From: Methanobrevibacter sp.
GTDB taxonomy: Archaea > Methanobacteriota > Methanobacteria > Methanobacteriales > Methanobacteriaceae
Length of the DNA stretch: 64,000 nt
Assembly: GCA_017407115.1 (NCBI GenBank)
Contig: JAFQXD010000046.1
Coordinates: forward strand, 1-64,000
Reading direction: 5' to 3'
Within the stretch, counting starts at the first letter, position 1. Each line of letters opens with the position of its first letter. Below the pieces are notes generated by a model. It saw only the letters and a program-made list of their open reading frames with translations, had not been told where the DNA came from and did no database searches. Of this stretch, positions 9,298 through 18,814 are shown in pieces. The position numbers and the translations under genes were made by a program.

Positions 9298-10074
9298 ATG
9301 TTCAAAAATGAAGAATACATTGAAAATTTTGAAGAAATATTTGAAAACGTAAGATTTACGGCAAATTCGTATGTAAGATTAAAAATTTTGGCCTGTCTGT
9401 ATGAAAAGCCTCAAAACATGAGGGAAATGACAGATGCAACCGGTTTAAGCTACAGTTCAGTTTCAAGCAACATGCATGATATGGAACTTAAAAACATACT
9501 GTATAGGGACCACAATAAATATTACCTGACCAATTCTGCTAAAGTAAGGATTGAAAATGTTTTAGAGCTCAAATGGATCATTTCTCTTTTGAATGAATTT
9601 TTCAACATTCTGGACGGACATATTGTGGATATGATTCCAAACGAATCTGTCATGGAATTGTATTTGCTTGGAAAAGCCAAATTAATGGAATCAAGCGGTG
9701 TCGATGCATATAGGACATACAACTTCATTGAAAAGTGCCTTTCCCAAGCGGAATCAGTAAAATGCATCATGCCATTTTTCTATGAATCATTTTTTTCCAT
9801 ACTGAGAGACTTAATTTCGAAAAATAAGGATGTTGAGATATTGGTTCCGCAGATGTACTTGGAAGTATTTCAGGAAAAATCAGAAATTGAAGATTTGGTT
9901 CCATTTAAGGAATATAATTCGTTTTTATTGATAGTTACTGATAAAGTGATGATATTGGGGTTATTTTTGGAAAACGGTTATTTTGATCAAAACAGATTGC
10001 TGACATCAAAAAATGAGGAATCAATCGAATGGGCCAACAACCTTTTTAAAAACTTTAAAAAAGAAAATAAATGA
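9298..10074 (+). CDS. ArsR-like regulator with FilR1 middle domain
   Basis: 258 aa from the ATG at 9298, placed 5 bases after AGGTGA (9287-9292). A GTG at 9289 inside that ribosome site is an unlikely start. The N-terminal winged-helix domain covers about residues 20-80 (ILACLYEKPQNMREMTDATGLSYSSVSSNMHDMELKN...). A C-terminal ~170-residue domain of FilR1/DUF1724 type follows. Such proteins are typical of methanogens, and FilR1 was described as a methanogenesis/filament regulator. The target is unknown. It stands alone, convergent with glyS, sharing a palindrome that covers both stop codons. Confidence 0.8.
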   Translation: MFKNEEYIENFEEIFENVRFTANSYVRLKILACLYEKPQNMREMTDATGLSYSSVSSNMHDMELKNILYRDHNKYYLTNSAKVRIENVLELKWIISLLNEFFNILDGHIVDMIPNESVMELYLLGKAKLMESSGVDAYRTYNFIEKCLSQAESVKCIMPFFYESFFSILRDLISKNKDVEILVPQMYLEVFQEKSEIEDLVPFKEYNSFLLIVTDKVMILGLFLENGYFDQNRLLTSKNEESIEWANNLFKNFKKENK

Positions 10075-10090
10075 GTTTAAACTCATTTAT
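10067..10090. terminator. Bidirectional palindrome covering two stop codons
   Basis: A perfect 24-base palindrome centred between 10078 and 10079 (core AAATGAGTTT / AAACTCATTT). It includes the plus-strand TGA of the FilR1-type gene (10072-10074) and the minus-strand TGA of glyS (10083-10085). T-rich sequence follows in both directions. A shared terminator is inferred. Confidence 0.6.
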
Positions 10091-11777
10091 AATATTTTTC
10101 CAGATAGTCGTGCAGTTCTGGAATTGCTATTCTTTCTTGCTTTTCGCTATCCCTGTCTCTTACGGTTACCTGATTGTCTTCAAGAGTGTCAAAGTCAACG
10201 GTTATTGCAAGTGGAATACCAATTTCGTCTGCTCTGGCATATCTTTTACCTATTGTACCTGTTGCATCATATTCAACAGTAAAACCTGCCATTCTTAACT
10301 TTTCTGTTAAATCCTGAGCGATTTCACGTGGGCCTTCCTTGTTGACAAGCGGGAAGATTCCAAGCTGTACAGGAGCAACTGATTTGTCAAATTTGAAGTA
10401 GTCTTTTCCATCGGTTTCGGTAAATGAATGCAACAAAACGGAGTATGTAATACGGTCGATACCGAATGAAGGTTCAATAACATGGGGAACTATTTTTTCA
10501 CCGGTAATTTCCTCTTCGACATCTTCAAAGATTAATAAATCTTCACTTACTTCATAGACTTTATCCAATTCCACAGTGAATTTACCTTCACTTTCAATTG
10601 CTGCTTTAATTTCATCAACATCTGCACTTTCAATTGCCTGTTTTACTTTTGGTGAATCTCCTTTGAATACAGGTCCGAATTTGGACAGATTAGGTTTGAC
10701 AATTGTCTTTTGAACTTTTTTAGGTTCGTCATATTCAACAAACACGTTCAGTTCGTCGTTACTGTATTTGGAATGTGATGTTAAATCGTAATCTCCTCTA
10801 TCTGCAATACCGATTATTTCAACCCAACCGTATTTGTCGGTTTTAACTTCAACGTCCCAGCAGTCAAGGGCATAGTGTGCCATTTCTCCTGCCAAGTGTT
10901 GTCTGAATCTTAAAACATCTTCAGGAATACCAATTTCAGTTAAGAATTTACGGGCTAAATATAATTGGTAGATTAACATTTCGTTAGCTACAATTCCCTT
11001 GTCAAGCGCTTCACGGGCGGTAATTTCCAATGGTTCCAAATTATTTTCTTGAACTTCCTGTGAGTTTAAGCGCAACACTACATCTTCTATCTGTGAGAAT
11101 TTCGGATGGGTTTTATCTTTTGGATTTAAAAAGATTTCAGCTTCGGCCTGTGTGAATTCTCTAAGTCTTATGACTCCTTGTCTTGGTGAAATTTCATTTC
11201 TGTATGCTTTTCCAAGTTGAACTGCACCAAATGGAAGTTTTCCTCTGAAGAATCTTTCCAGTCTTTTGAATAATATGAAAATTCCCTGTGCGGTTTCAGG
11301 TCTCATATATCCAACTTTATCTCCTTTAGCACCTATTTCAGTTTTAAACATCAGATTATAGTTCCAAATGTTGGACAGGTTTCCGCCACATTCCGGACAT
11401 TTGATGTTGTTGTCGATGACGATTTGGTCTAATTCTTCATTTTCAAGGCTTTCCACATCTTCGCCGATTACGTCTTCAATGATGTGGTCTGCTCTGAAAA
11501 CTTCTCCACATTTTTCACATTTGCACATTGGATCGGTAAAGTTATCAACATGTCCTGATGCCTTTAAAACTTCTTTAGGCATTACGGTTGGACCTTCAAT
11601 TTCATAGAATCCTTCACCGGAAACGTACTGTTTTCTCCATTTTTGCATGATGTTATTTTTCAGGCTTGCTCCAAGAGGTCCGTAATCTGTAAAACCAGAT
11701 ACTCCTGAGTAAATCTCAAAAGATGGCCATAAAAATCCTCTTTTTGCACTGATATTTGACATTTTATCATGATTCAT
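10083..11777 (-). CDS. glyS: Glycine--tRNA ligase
   Basis: 564 aa, the archaeal/eukaryotic-type homodimeric class II enzyme that charges tRNA-Gly. Class II motifs are present: GYMRPETAQGIF (motif 2 region), AYRNEISPRQGVIRLREFTQAE, and the motif 3 region EPSFGIDRI. A zinc-binding insertion has CKCEKCGEVFRADH and KCPECGGN. The C-terminal anticodon-binding domain starts around VAPVQLGIFPLVNKEG. The start is set at 11777 (MNHDKMSN), 9 bases after GGAG; a TTG at 11792 overlaps the ribosome site and is rejected. It is 15 bases downstream of dcd, so probably co-transcribed. Confidence 0.95.
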   Translation of the reverse strand: MNHDKMSNISAKRGFLWPSFEIYSGVSGFTDYGPLGASLKNNIMQKWRKQYVSGEGFYEIEGPTVMPKEVLKASGHVDNFTDPMCKCEKCGEVFRADHIIEDVIGEDVESLENEELDQIVIDNNIKCPECGGNLSNIWNYNLMFKTEIGAKGDKVGYMRPETAQGIFILFKRLERFFRGKLPFGAVQLGKAYRNEISPRQGVIRLREFTQAEAEIFLNPKDKTHPKFSQIEDVVLRLNSQEVQENNLEPLEITAREALDKGIVANEMLIYQLYLARKFLTEIGIPEDVLRFRQHLAGEMAHYALDCWDVEVKTDKYGWVEIIGIADRGDYDLTSHSKYSNDELNVFVEYDEPKKVQKTIVKPNLSKFGPVFKGDSPKVKQAIESADVDEIKAAIESEGKFTVELDKVYEVSEDLLIFEDVEEEITGEKIVPHVIEPSFGIDRITYSVLLHSFTETDGKDYFKFDKSVAPVQLGIFPLVNKEGPREIAQDLTEKLRMAGFTVEYDATGTIGKRYARADEIGIPLAITVDFDTLEDNQVTVRDRDSEKQERIAIPELHDYLEKYYK

Positions 11778-11792
11778 AAATATTATCTCCAA

Positions 11793-12377
11793 TTATTTTT
11801 TTAATTCATAATCTTGTTTTACCCGACTACTTTCAGGACTGGTCTGGCCCATATATTTACTGTTTCTATTTGGATGTCCATAAGGTATTTCTGAAGGGGT
11901 TGTCATGGTTTCAAAAACGATTTGACATACTCTTTGGCCAGGATAGAGCGCAACTGGCATTGCACCGATATTGGATATTTCCAATGTGATTTTTCCTTCA
12001 AATCCAGGGTCAATGAATCCTGCGGTAACGTGCATGGTAACTCCTAATCTGCCCATACTGGAACGGCCTTCCACTCTTGCAACCAAATCATCAGGTATTT
12101 TCACATACTCCAGAGTAGTGGCTAGGGCAAATTCATTTGGGTGGATTATAAATGCTTCACCTTCTTTGACGGTAGTTGATTCCATGTATGATGAGACATC
12201 CTCTTCATCTTTAGGATCAATATATGGTTTTCTGATAACTTTAAATACTTTAAATTCATCTCCCAATCTCATATCGACAGAAGATGGCTGTATCTGTTTT
12301 TCATCTAAAAGAGGTTCAATTCCTATTTTACCTTCTTTTAAATATTCTTTTATATCTTTGTCACTTAAAATAGCCAT
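11793..12377 (-). CDS. dcd: dCTP deaminase
   Basis: 194 aa from the ATG at 12377 (MAILSDKDIKEYL). Family motifs are SSVDMRLGDEFKVF, ARVEGRSSMGRLGVTMHVTAGFIDPGFEGKITLE and ALYPGQRVCQIVFE. The enzyme makes dUTP from dCTP; some archaeal homologues (Methanocaldococcus type) also hydrolyse dUTP to dUMP, and I cannot decide between mono- and bifunctional from sequence alone. The upstream TTG at 12389 would add four residues and is disfavoured. It lies in a minus-strand run with glyS downstream. Confidence 0.92.
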   Translation of the reverse strand: MAILSDKDIKEYLKEGKIGIEPLLDEKQIQPSSVDMRLGDEFKVFKVIRKPYIDPKDEEDVSSYMESTTVKEGEAFIIHPNEFALATTLEYVKIPDDLVARVEGRSSMGRLGVTMHVTAGFIDPGFEGKITLEISNIGAMPVALYPGQRVCQIVFETMTTPSEIPYGHPNRNSKYMGQTSPESSRVKQDYELKK

Positions 12378-12404
12378 TTTTTCACACAAGTAAGTTTATA
12401 AGTA

Positions 12405-13235
12405 TTATAATTCTTTAATTTCAATCAAATCTTCGATTCTATTAACCACATTTTCGATGGTCCTGTCAGTGTAGTCAATTGTAATGGCACCGAATTTGCA
12501 GGAATTGACGCAAAGACCACATCCCTTGCAGATGTCATTGTCAATAGTTATCTTATCGTTTTCGAAGCTGATTGCATTGAACATGCAAACATCATCCAAA
12601 CACTTTTTACATTTCTTGCAGTTTTCTTCATGAAGCTCAACGTTAACTCCGTCAAGCTTTTCTAACTTGTCGCTAATGTCTGAATCCAAATTAGGATAAA
12701 CTTTCCATAAGCAGCAGCATGGACAGCAATGACAAATGGTTAAAAGCCCTTTTCCGGGATGTACATTCATCCAAACGGTATCAATTCTGTTTCTTCCGAT
12801 GATATGGCTTAACCCTGCTTCATCGGCCTTATCAACATGGGCCAATGCCTCCTCAACTGTAGCTTTTTTACCGATATGCTCTGGTATTTTTTTTGAGGTC
12901 GGACCAAGGAAAATGCAACCTATGTCTTGAGGGTAGTCCTGACAATCATTGGAAGTTCTGCAAAGGCAGGTATCCATTATGACAATGTCTTTGTTGCGTT
13001 TTATCACTTCTTTGATTACTGCAGTAGGCAGGAATTCTGAACCTTCAGATTCAATCTTTTTATTAATATTAATGGTATTAGGCACAACAATGATTTCATC
13101 ATCTTTAAACAATGCAAAATCAATTATTTTTTTGTAAATCCTGGATTTTTTAGTTATCTCAGCAATTCCGAATCTCCAGTTGAATATGTATTTTAGGATA
13201 AATATGCTGAAATCCACTATTCTTGGTCGTCTCAT
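12405..13235 (-). CDS. Iron-sulfur (4Fe-4S) protein with ferredoxin domain
   Basis: 276 aa. The N-terminal ~180 residues contain a cysteine cluster (MDTCLCRTSNDCQDYPQDIGC) and an unusual CHCCPCCCLWK segment. The C-terminus holds two ferredoxin-like motifs, CKKCKKCLDDVCMF and CKGCGLCVNSCKFGA. It is probably a cytoplasmic electron-transfer or corrinoid/radical-related protein; the physiological partner is unknown. It overlaps the trmJ-like gene by 4 bases (ATGA), so the pair is translationally coupled. Confidence 0.75.
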   Translation of the reverse strand: MRRPRIVDFSIFILKYIFNWRFGIAEITKKSRIYKKIIDFALFKDDEIIVVPNTININKKIESEGSEFLPTAVIKEVIKRNKDIVIMDTCLCRTSNDCQDYPQDIGCIFLGPTSKKIPEHIGKKATVEEALAHVDKADEAGLSHIIGRNRIDTVWMNVHPGKGLLTICHCCPCCCLWKVYPNLDSDISDKLEKLDGVNVELHEENCKKCKKCLDDVCMFNAISFENDKITIDNDICKGCGLCVNSCKFGAITIDYTDRTIENVVNRIEDLIEIKEL

Positions 13236-14143
13236 TGTTCACCTATTTTATTTTTCAATCTTCTTAATATGCCTTTGAAGGTATGGGCTTCTCTCCCGGT
13301 AATGAATGCTCTTGAAATGATGTTGTTGAAAGTTTTAAGACCATTTCTTTTTTTATGGTCCGGAATATCCAAACTGTTAATCAATTCCCTCATATCCTTA
13401 ACTAAATATTCCTTTTCAAGTTCTGTACTTTCATGAATTCCTTCAACGCCGTAATCATGCTTATTTTTAAATAATTCATACAGGATTATTGCAGCCGCAT
13501 GGGATATGTTCATTATAGGATAAGTCGGATCTGTTGGGATTGAAACGCAAATGTCACAGTCTTCAATTTCCTTATTTGTAAGTCCGTTTCCTTCCCGTCC
13601 AAATAGGATTGCAATTTTATTTGAAACATTCATGGATTTGCCAAGTTCTTCAGGTCTGATTGGAATTCTTGACAAATTATAACTTCCTCCGGCCATTCCG
13701 GTTGAAGCAACTTTAAAATCAATTCTTTGGGATTGATAGAAGTCATCTAATGTTGGAAATATTTTTGCATTTTCAACAATATACTTTCCATGAGTGGCCT
13801 GATAATACGCCTCATTGGTTAGTTTTGGAGGGTTTATCAGCACTAAATTTTTCAATCCGAAGTTTGCCATTGTCCTTGCAAGAAAACCAATATTTCCGGG
13901 AGTTTCACATTCCACAAAAACGATGTAAATATTTTCTTTAAAAAGGCTAATTTCCTTTTCTTCCTTTTCCCTTATAAGTTTGGCTCTAGCAGTTCCTCTG
14001 GACTGTTTTATTGATTTTGCTTTTTTTGTTGAAGTTGATTTTTTTTCGGATTTGCTTTCAGCTTTCGCTTCGGATGAACTCATGGAGGTGGTTTCCACAA
14101 CTTTCTGTTCACTTACTGCTGCATCTCCTCCTATTTTAATCAA
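13232..14143 (-). CDS. TrmJ-like tRNA/rRNA 2'-O-methyltransferase (SpoU)
   Basis: 303 aa. The first ~60 residues are low complexity, rich in S, K, E and A. The SPOUT domain follows: YIVFVECETPGNIGFLARTMANFGL, then LFGREGNGLTNKEIEDCD and SIPTDPTYPIMNISHAAAI, the TrmJ/LasT-type SpoU signatures. Archaeal TrmJ methylates the ribose at tRNA position 32. The start is uncertain: the TTG at 14143 gives the longest frame, while a strong GGAGGAG just inside the frame precedes an ATG in another register. The N-terminal extension may therefore be shorter. It overlaps the downstream Fe-S protein gene by 4 bases. Confidence 0.85.
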   Translation of the reverse strand: MIKIGGDAAVSEQKVVETTSMSSSEAKAESKSEKKSTSTKKAKSIKQSRGTARAKLIREKEEKEISLFKENIYIVFVECETPGNIGFLARTMANFGLKNLVLINPPKLTNEAYYQATHGKYIVENAKIFPTLDDFYQSQRIDFKVASTGMAGGSYNLSRIPIRPEELGKSMNVSNKIAILFGREGNGLTNKEIEDCDICVSIPTDPTYPIMNISHAAAIILYELFKNKHDYGVEGIHESTELEKEYLVKDMRELINSLDIPDHKKRNGLKTFNNIISRAFITGREAHTFKGILRRLKNKIGEQ

Positions 14144-14155
14144 CCCCTATTTTAA

Positions 14156-15631
14156 TTATTCATAAGCTTTGTCTAACAGCTCTAATATGTGCATACATGT
14201 AATGTCTTCACAACCGATTTCATTCAAGCCGTCTTGCAAATTCAATTGGCAAAACGGACAGATGGTAATTACCGCTTCGGCACCTGTATCTTTAATCATA
14301 TTTGCTTTTGATTGGGATAGTTCAGATGCGATTTCTGGTCTTCCGGATTTTATTCCTCCGCCGGCACCGCAGCATTGGCACGGATACAGCATTTCTTTTA
14401 ATTCCACGCCAGGTATCTTTTCAATCAGGTCTCTAGGCGCATCTTTGATGCCTTGGCCTCTTCCCAAATGACATGGGTCATGATAAGTAACGGTCATGTC
14501 AATTTCATTTAGTTTACTTTCATCAATTTTATCAACTAAAAATTCGCTTATGTCCATTACATGTAATTTTGAACCGAATTCCGGATGGTTGTTCTTCAAT
14601 GTTGAACCACAACCGGAACAAACGGTAATAATTGTGTCATAATCTTTAAAGACTTCTTTATTTTTATCAACAAGGTCTTGGACAATATCAGTTTGACCGG
14701 TTCTTAAAAGGGGAGAACCGCAACAAATCTGTCCCTTTGGAACATCAATGTCAATTCCATTTTCTTTTAAAACTTTAACTAATTTATGGCCAATTTTAGG
14801 GAATTTGTAATCAACCATACACCCTGTAAAGAAAGCGATTTTTGAACCGGTATTATTTTCAACCTCTTCGATAAATGTTGGTTTATCAGTTTTAACGGAT
14901 CTTCCAGTTTCCAGAATGTTTTCTTTAAATGCAACATGCTCTGGAAGGGGTCCTGAACCGTTTGCAACTGCAATTGCTCTCATCTTTTCAATTGCATCTC
15001 CAAATGTGTTGATGTTTTTAGGACAAACTGCTAAACATTTGCCGCAGCTGGTACAATTGTATAATCCTTCATCTAGTGCTTCTTTAAGTCGGTCTAAATT
15101 ATCTCTAGGGTCGGTTTCAAATTTGCGTACATATCTCATTAAATAAGGACCGCCAAACTCAGCTGTTGCAATATTGACAACAGGGCATGTTGAATAACAG
15201 GAATAGCATTCGATACAGCTTCTGACTTTTTTGGTGTCTTTTGTATCTTCTTTAGTTATGCTGGTATCAATTTCATCGCATTTGTGGTCACATTGCAGGG
15301 ACAATTCCAAATCTTTTACTTTTGCTTCAATGCTTGATTTGTCAACAATCAAATCTTTAACAACAGGGAACTTAAGAGGTTCGATAATGGCTCCGTCCTT
15401 AATCTCCTTTTGACATGCGAGAGCCCCATTTCCTTTAAATAAAATTCCACAAGATCCACATTGTCCAGCCCTACAGGAACTTCTAAAACTGATGTCCGCA
15501 TCATATTTTTCATTGATTGCTTGCAATGCATCGAGAACTTTCATATGAGGTGTTTGTTCTATTTCATAACACTCTAAATGAGGTTCTGTGTCAGTTTCAG
15601 GGTTAAATCTTGAAACATATACTTTAATCAT
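14156..15631 (-). CDS. tfrB: Fumarate reductase (CoM/CoB) subunit B
   Basis: 491 aa. An N-terminal [2Fe-2S] domain (CRAGQCGSCGILF...ACQ) is followed by two [4Fe-4S] motifs (CIECYSCYSTCPVV and CTSCGKCLAVCPKN). Two CCG domains complete it (CCGSPLLRTG; CQCCGAGGG near the end), like HdrB. This is the TfrB plan: CoM-SH and CoB-SH are oxidised while TfrA reduces fumarate to succinate, giving heterodisulfide. No tfrA is in the window, so the subunits are unlinked here. The start at 15631 is 6 bases after GGAGG; an adjacent ATG at 15634 is the alternative. It is divergent from iorA. Confidence 0.92.
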   Translation of the reverse strand: MIKVYVSRFNPETDTEPHLECYEIEQTPHMKVLDALQAINEKYDADISFRSSCRAGQCGSCGILFKGNGALACQKEIKDGAIIEPLKFPVVKDLIVDKSSIEAKVKDLELSLQCDHKCDEIDTSITKEDTKDTKKVRSCIECYSCYSTCPVVNIATAEFGGPYLMRYVRKFETDPRDNLDRLKEALDEGLYNCTSCGKCLAVCPKNINTFGDAIEKMRAIAVANGSGPLPEHVAFKENILETGRSVKTDKPTFIEEVENNTGSKIAFFTGCMVDYKFPKIGHKLVKVLKENGIDIDVPKGQICCGSPLLRTGQTDIVQDLVDKNKEVFKDYDTIITVCSGCGSTLKNNHPEFGSKLHVMDISEFLVDKIDESKLNEIDMTVTYHDPCHLGRGQGIKDAPRDLIEKIPGVELKEMLYPCQCCGAGGGIKSGRPEIASELSQSKANMIKDTGAEAVITICPFCQLNLQDGLNEIGCEDITCMHILELLDKAYE

Positions 15632-15740
15632 CATTCCCCTCCGTAAATAATTAAAAGCTTATAAAACATTATAATATATTATTTATAGTTTGAAGTATTA
15701 TATAATATATTGTATTAATGATTATTTTGAGGAAAGTATA

Positions 15741-17633
15741 ATGAATTTAAAAGAATTAGTCACAGGAGTGTCTGGCGACAAACAATTTTTACTAGGTAAT
15801 GAAGCTGCCGTAAGGGGTGTTATAGAAGCAGGTGTTTCTATTGCAGCTACATATCCAGGAACTCCTTCATCAGAAATTGGAAACGTATTGTCTGTGTTGG
15901 CAAAAGACGCTAATATTTATTTTGAATTTTCTACTAATGAAAAAGTCGCAATGGAAGTTGCAGCAACTGCAGCTGCCTCAGGTCTTAGGTCATTTACATT
16001 CATGAAGCATGTGGGTATGAATGTGGCGGCGGATTCGTTCATGACAACCGCATATTCTGGGGTCAATGGCGGAATGGTAATTTTATCCGCTGATGATCCG
16101 TCACTGTTTTCATCTCAAAATGAACAGGACACCCGTAATTATGCAAGATTGGCTAATGTCCCTATTCTGGAACCGTCCAATTGTCAGGAAGTTAAAGACA
16201 TGGTCAAATATGCGTTTGATTTGTCCGAACAATTTAATATTCCAGTAATCGTAAGAACTACAACCCGTGTTTCACATATGAGGGGGGTTGTGGAATTTGG
16301 AGATGTAAAAGACAACTCATCAAACAATAATGACCACTGGAAGAGAGGTCACTTTAAAAAAGATCCGTCAAAATATGTTCCGGTTCCTGCTTTTGCAGGG
16401 GATATGCATGTCAGATTATGGGACAAAATCCATAAAATAGAAGATTTGACCAACAAAAGTGAATACAACAGAAAAATTGAAGTTTCTAGCGATAAAAAAT
16501 ATGGATTAATAGCTTCAAGCAGCGCATATAATTATGCTTATGATGTTGTCAAATTCAATGATTTGGATGTTGACATTTTAAAGCTAGGATTTTCCTATCC
16601 GTTCCCTCAGGACAAGGTTGCTGAATTTTTAGAGGATTTGGATGAGGTATTCATCGTAGAGGAAGTTGACCCAATCATCGAAAAAGATACATTGGCCACC
16701 ATTGGTGCTAAAAAATTAAATGTCACTGTTCACGGTAAGATGGATGGAACATTCCCACTTTATCATGAATTCAACTCTGATGTAGTAGCCGAAGGTTTAA
16801 ATAAAATATTAAACTTTGCTGAAGATAAGTCTATTAAATTTTCATCAAGCTTGGAAAAATTACAAGAAGATATTCCTTCAAGAGCACCGGTATTGTGCGC
16901 AGGATGTCCTCACAGGGCAATGTATTATGGAATCAACAAAGCCATTGAAGAGCTTGGTTTAAAAACATCCGATGTAATATTCGCATCTGATATTGGATGC
17001 TATACGTTAGGTATTAATCCTCCGTATAATTGTGCTGACTATTTGCTTTCAATGGGTTCAAGTGTTGGTGACGGATGCGGATTTTCAGTATCAACAGACC
17101 AGAAAGTAGCAAGCTTCATTGGAGACTCCACATTTTTCCACAGTGGTATTTCACCATTGATAAATGCTGTTCACAACAAACACAACTTTGTTTTAACCGT
17201 TTTGGACAATAGGATTACTGCAATGACTGGAGGTCAACCGAATCCTGGAATTCCAATTGATGGAATGGGAGATGAAGCTCCTGAAGTGTCCATTCGTAAA
17301 ATAGCGGTTGCATGCGGATGTGATTATGTGCGTGTAATCAACCCATTCAACTTGGATCAGGTTGTAAAAACATATGTTGAGGCATTTCAGAGAGATGATG
17401 CGGCAGTCATTGTTTCAAAAGCTCCTTGTACATTAATCAAAGGTTTAACTAAAAAACCACCAGTTAACTTTGTTGAAGGAAACTGTAATAACTGTGACAA
17501 GTGTGTTAGCGAATTGGCTTGTCCGGCTATTTCTAAAATCAATGGAAAAATCACCATTGACAAATCCCAATGTGACGGATGTAATGTATGTATTCAGGTT
17601 TGTAAATATGGTGCATTAGAGGCAGGTAGGTGA
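15741..17633 (+). CDS. iorA: Indolepyruvate:ferredoxin oxidoreductase, alpha
   Basis: 630 aa from the ATG at 15741, preceded by TTGAGGAAAG; an upstream in-frame extension to 15690 lacks a ribosome site. The N-terminal pyruvate-oxidoreductase-type domain has AATYPGTPSSEIG. The central CAGCPHRAMYYGI and the TPP-binding region SFIGDSTFFHSG...LDNRITAMTGGQ follow, then two C-terminal ferredoxin motifs (CNNCDKCVSELACP, CDGCNVCIQVCKYG). The complex interconverts aryl pyruvates and arylacetyl-CoA plus CO2 with ferredoxin. In methanogens it can run in the reductive direction to make aromatic amino acids from arylacetates. iorB starts 4 bases later. Confidence 0.95.
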   Translation: MNLKELVTGVSGDKQFLLGNEAAVRGVIEAGVSIAATYPGTPSSEIGNVLSVLAKDANIYFEFSTNEKVAMEVAATAAASGLRSFTFMKHVGMNVAADSFMTTAYSGVNGGMVILSADDPSLFSSQNEQDTRNYARLANVPILEPSNCQEVKDMVKYAFDLSEQFNIPVIVRTTTRVSHMRGVVEFGDVKDNSSNNNDHWKRGHFKKDPSKYVPVPAFAGDMHVRLWDKIHKIEDLTNKSEYNRKIEVSSDKKYGLIASSSAYNYAYDVVKFNDLDVDILKLGFSYPFPQDKVAEFLEDLDEVFIVEEVDPIIEKDTLATIGAKKLNVTVHGKMDGTFPLYHEFNSDVVAEGLNKILNFAEDKSIKFSSSLEKLQEDIPSRAPVLCAGCPHRAMYYGINKAIEELGLKTSDVIFASDIGCYTLGINPPYNCADYLLSMGSSVGDGCGFSVSTDQKVASFIGDSTFFHSGISPLINAVHNKHNFVLTVLDNRITAMTGGQPNPGIPIDGMGDEAPEVSIRKIAVACGCDYVRVINPFNLDQVVKTYVEAFQRDDAAVIVSKAPCTLIKGLTKKPPVNFVEGNCNNCDKCVSELACPAISKINGKITIDKSQCDGCNVCIQVCKYGALEAGR

Positions 17634-17637
17634 GAAA

Positions 17638-18222
17638 ATGGATAATTATTATAGTATTTATATTTGTGGCGTAGGAGGTCAAGGTATCATCAAAACCTCT
17701 ACAATAATCGGTGAAGCTGCAATGAATCAGGGTTTGGATGTAGTGATGAGTGAAATTCATGGAATGTCCCAAAGGGGAGGATCAGTATCTACAGAGTTAA
17801 AAATTGGAGGATACAATTCTTCAATTATTCCTAACCAAGGAGCAAACATGTTGCTTGCATTTGAACCGATTGAAACAATAAGAGGGCTTGATAAGGTTAA
17901 TTCACAAACCAAAATTGTTTACAATACTCACCCTATTATCCCATCTTCAACAGACAAGCCTTATCCTAGTGTAGATAGCATAACCAACGTTTTAAAAGAA
18001 AACTTTAATTATGTTCTTCCAATCAATGGAACTGCACTGGCTATTGAAGCGGGCAGTGTTTTGGCTTTGAACATGGTTCTTTTAGGTGCTGTTACTGCTG
18101 ACGATAATTTTCCATTGTCTAAAGACTCAGTAATTGAAGCGATGAAAAATAATTTAAAACCTAAATTCCACGAAATGAATTTGAAAGCTATTGAAAGTGG
18201 ATACAATTCAATCAAAGGTTAA
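17638..18222 (+). CDS. iorB: Indolepyruvate:ferredoxin oxidoreductase, beta
   Basis: 194 aa, a gamma-type domain of 2-oxoacid:ferredoxin oxidoreductases: ICGVGGQGIIKTSTIIGEAA at the N-terminus and EIHGMSQRGGSVSTELKIG at about residues 40-58 are diagnostic. It forms the complex with IorA, encoded 4 bases upstream. The convergent genes at 19678-21419 (ACT-domain protein and phenylacetate-CoA ligase) supply or regulate the arylacetyl-CoA side of the same pathway. Confidence 0.95.
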   Translation: MDNYYSIYICGVGGQGIIKTSTIIGEAAMNQGLDVVMSEIHGMSQRGGSVSTELKIGGYNSSIIPNQGANMLLAFEPIETIRGLDKVNSQTKIVYNTHPIIPSSTDKPYPSVDSITNVLKENFNYVLPINGTALAIEAGSVLALNMVLLGAVTADDNFPLSKDSVIEAMKNNLKPKFHEMNLKAIESGYNSIKG

Positions 18223-18276
18223 TCTATAAATAGTATTTTTAATATAATTTATAGTAGATAAAAAAGTTGTGGTATT

Positions 18277-18555
18277 ATGGCGTACAAGATTGACAATGCA
18301 ATTGTAAAAAAAGATATGGCAGGTAATTTGACATTAATTGATCCGGAAAATGTTTTTGAAGATGAGGATGCATTTATTGCTGTTAAAAGTGATGATTTAA
18401 TTACTATTCAACTTTTAATCAATGGGATTATGAAAAATGATTTTAAAAGTTGGAGAGAATTAGGTGTAATTCCGGAAACTGAACCTCTTAAAAGTCTTTT
18501 TGTACGTTTAGGTTATTCAAAAGAAGATATAGCTAATTTGTTAAAAGAATTATAA
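18277..18555 (+). CDS. Small conserved-looking protein, unknown
   Basis: 92 aa, soluble and mildly acidic. A beta-rich first half (AYKIDNAIVKKDMAGNLTLIDPENVF) is followed by a helical second half ending in a short helix-turn-helix-like unit (LKSLFVRLGYSKEDIANLLKEL). The family is not recognised. It begins 54 bases after iorB with an AT-rich TATA-like leader, so it may have its own promoter. Codon use resembles neighbouring core genes. Confidence 0.55.
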   Translation: MAYKIDNAIVKKDMAGNLTLIDPENVFEDEDAFIAVKSDDLITIQLLINGIMKNDFKSWRELGVIPETEPLKSLFVRLGYSKEDIANLLKEL

Positions 18556-18814
18556 CTATTTTCTTTTTATTCTTTTTTTTAGTTGTTTTTATGCGCAGTT
18601 ATTTTGTATTTTTTTTAATTTAACAGTATTGTTTTTTTTTAAGGATATTATTTTAATTTTGCAAAATCGCTTTCATTTAATGATGTTGCTTTAATTTAAG
18701 AATATTTGCTCTAAAAAACCATTTTATTTAAGTTATTGTGCTTTAATCCAAATATAAAACTTATTAAGTTCTGTTTTTCATAATTGTATCTATAACTTTA
18801 GGAGGTGTCTTATC

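Noticed and set aside
11778..11792. TTG at 11792 as the glyS start
   Set aside because: It overlaps the GGAG ribosome site that fits the ATG at 11777.
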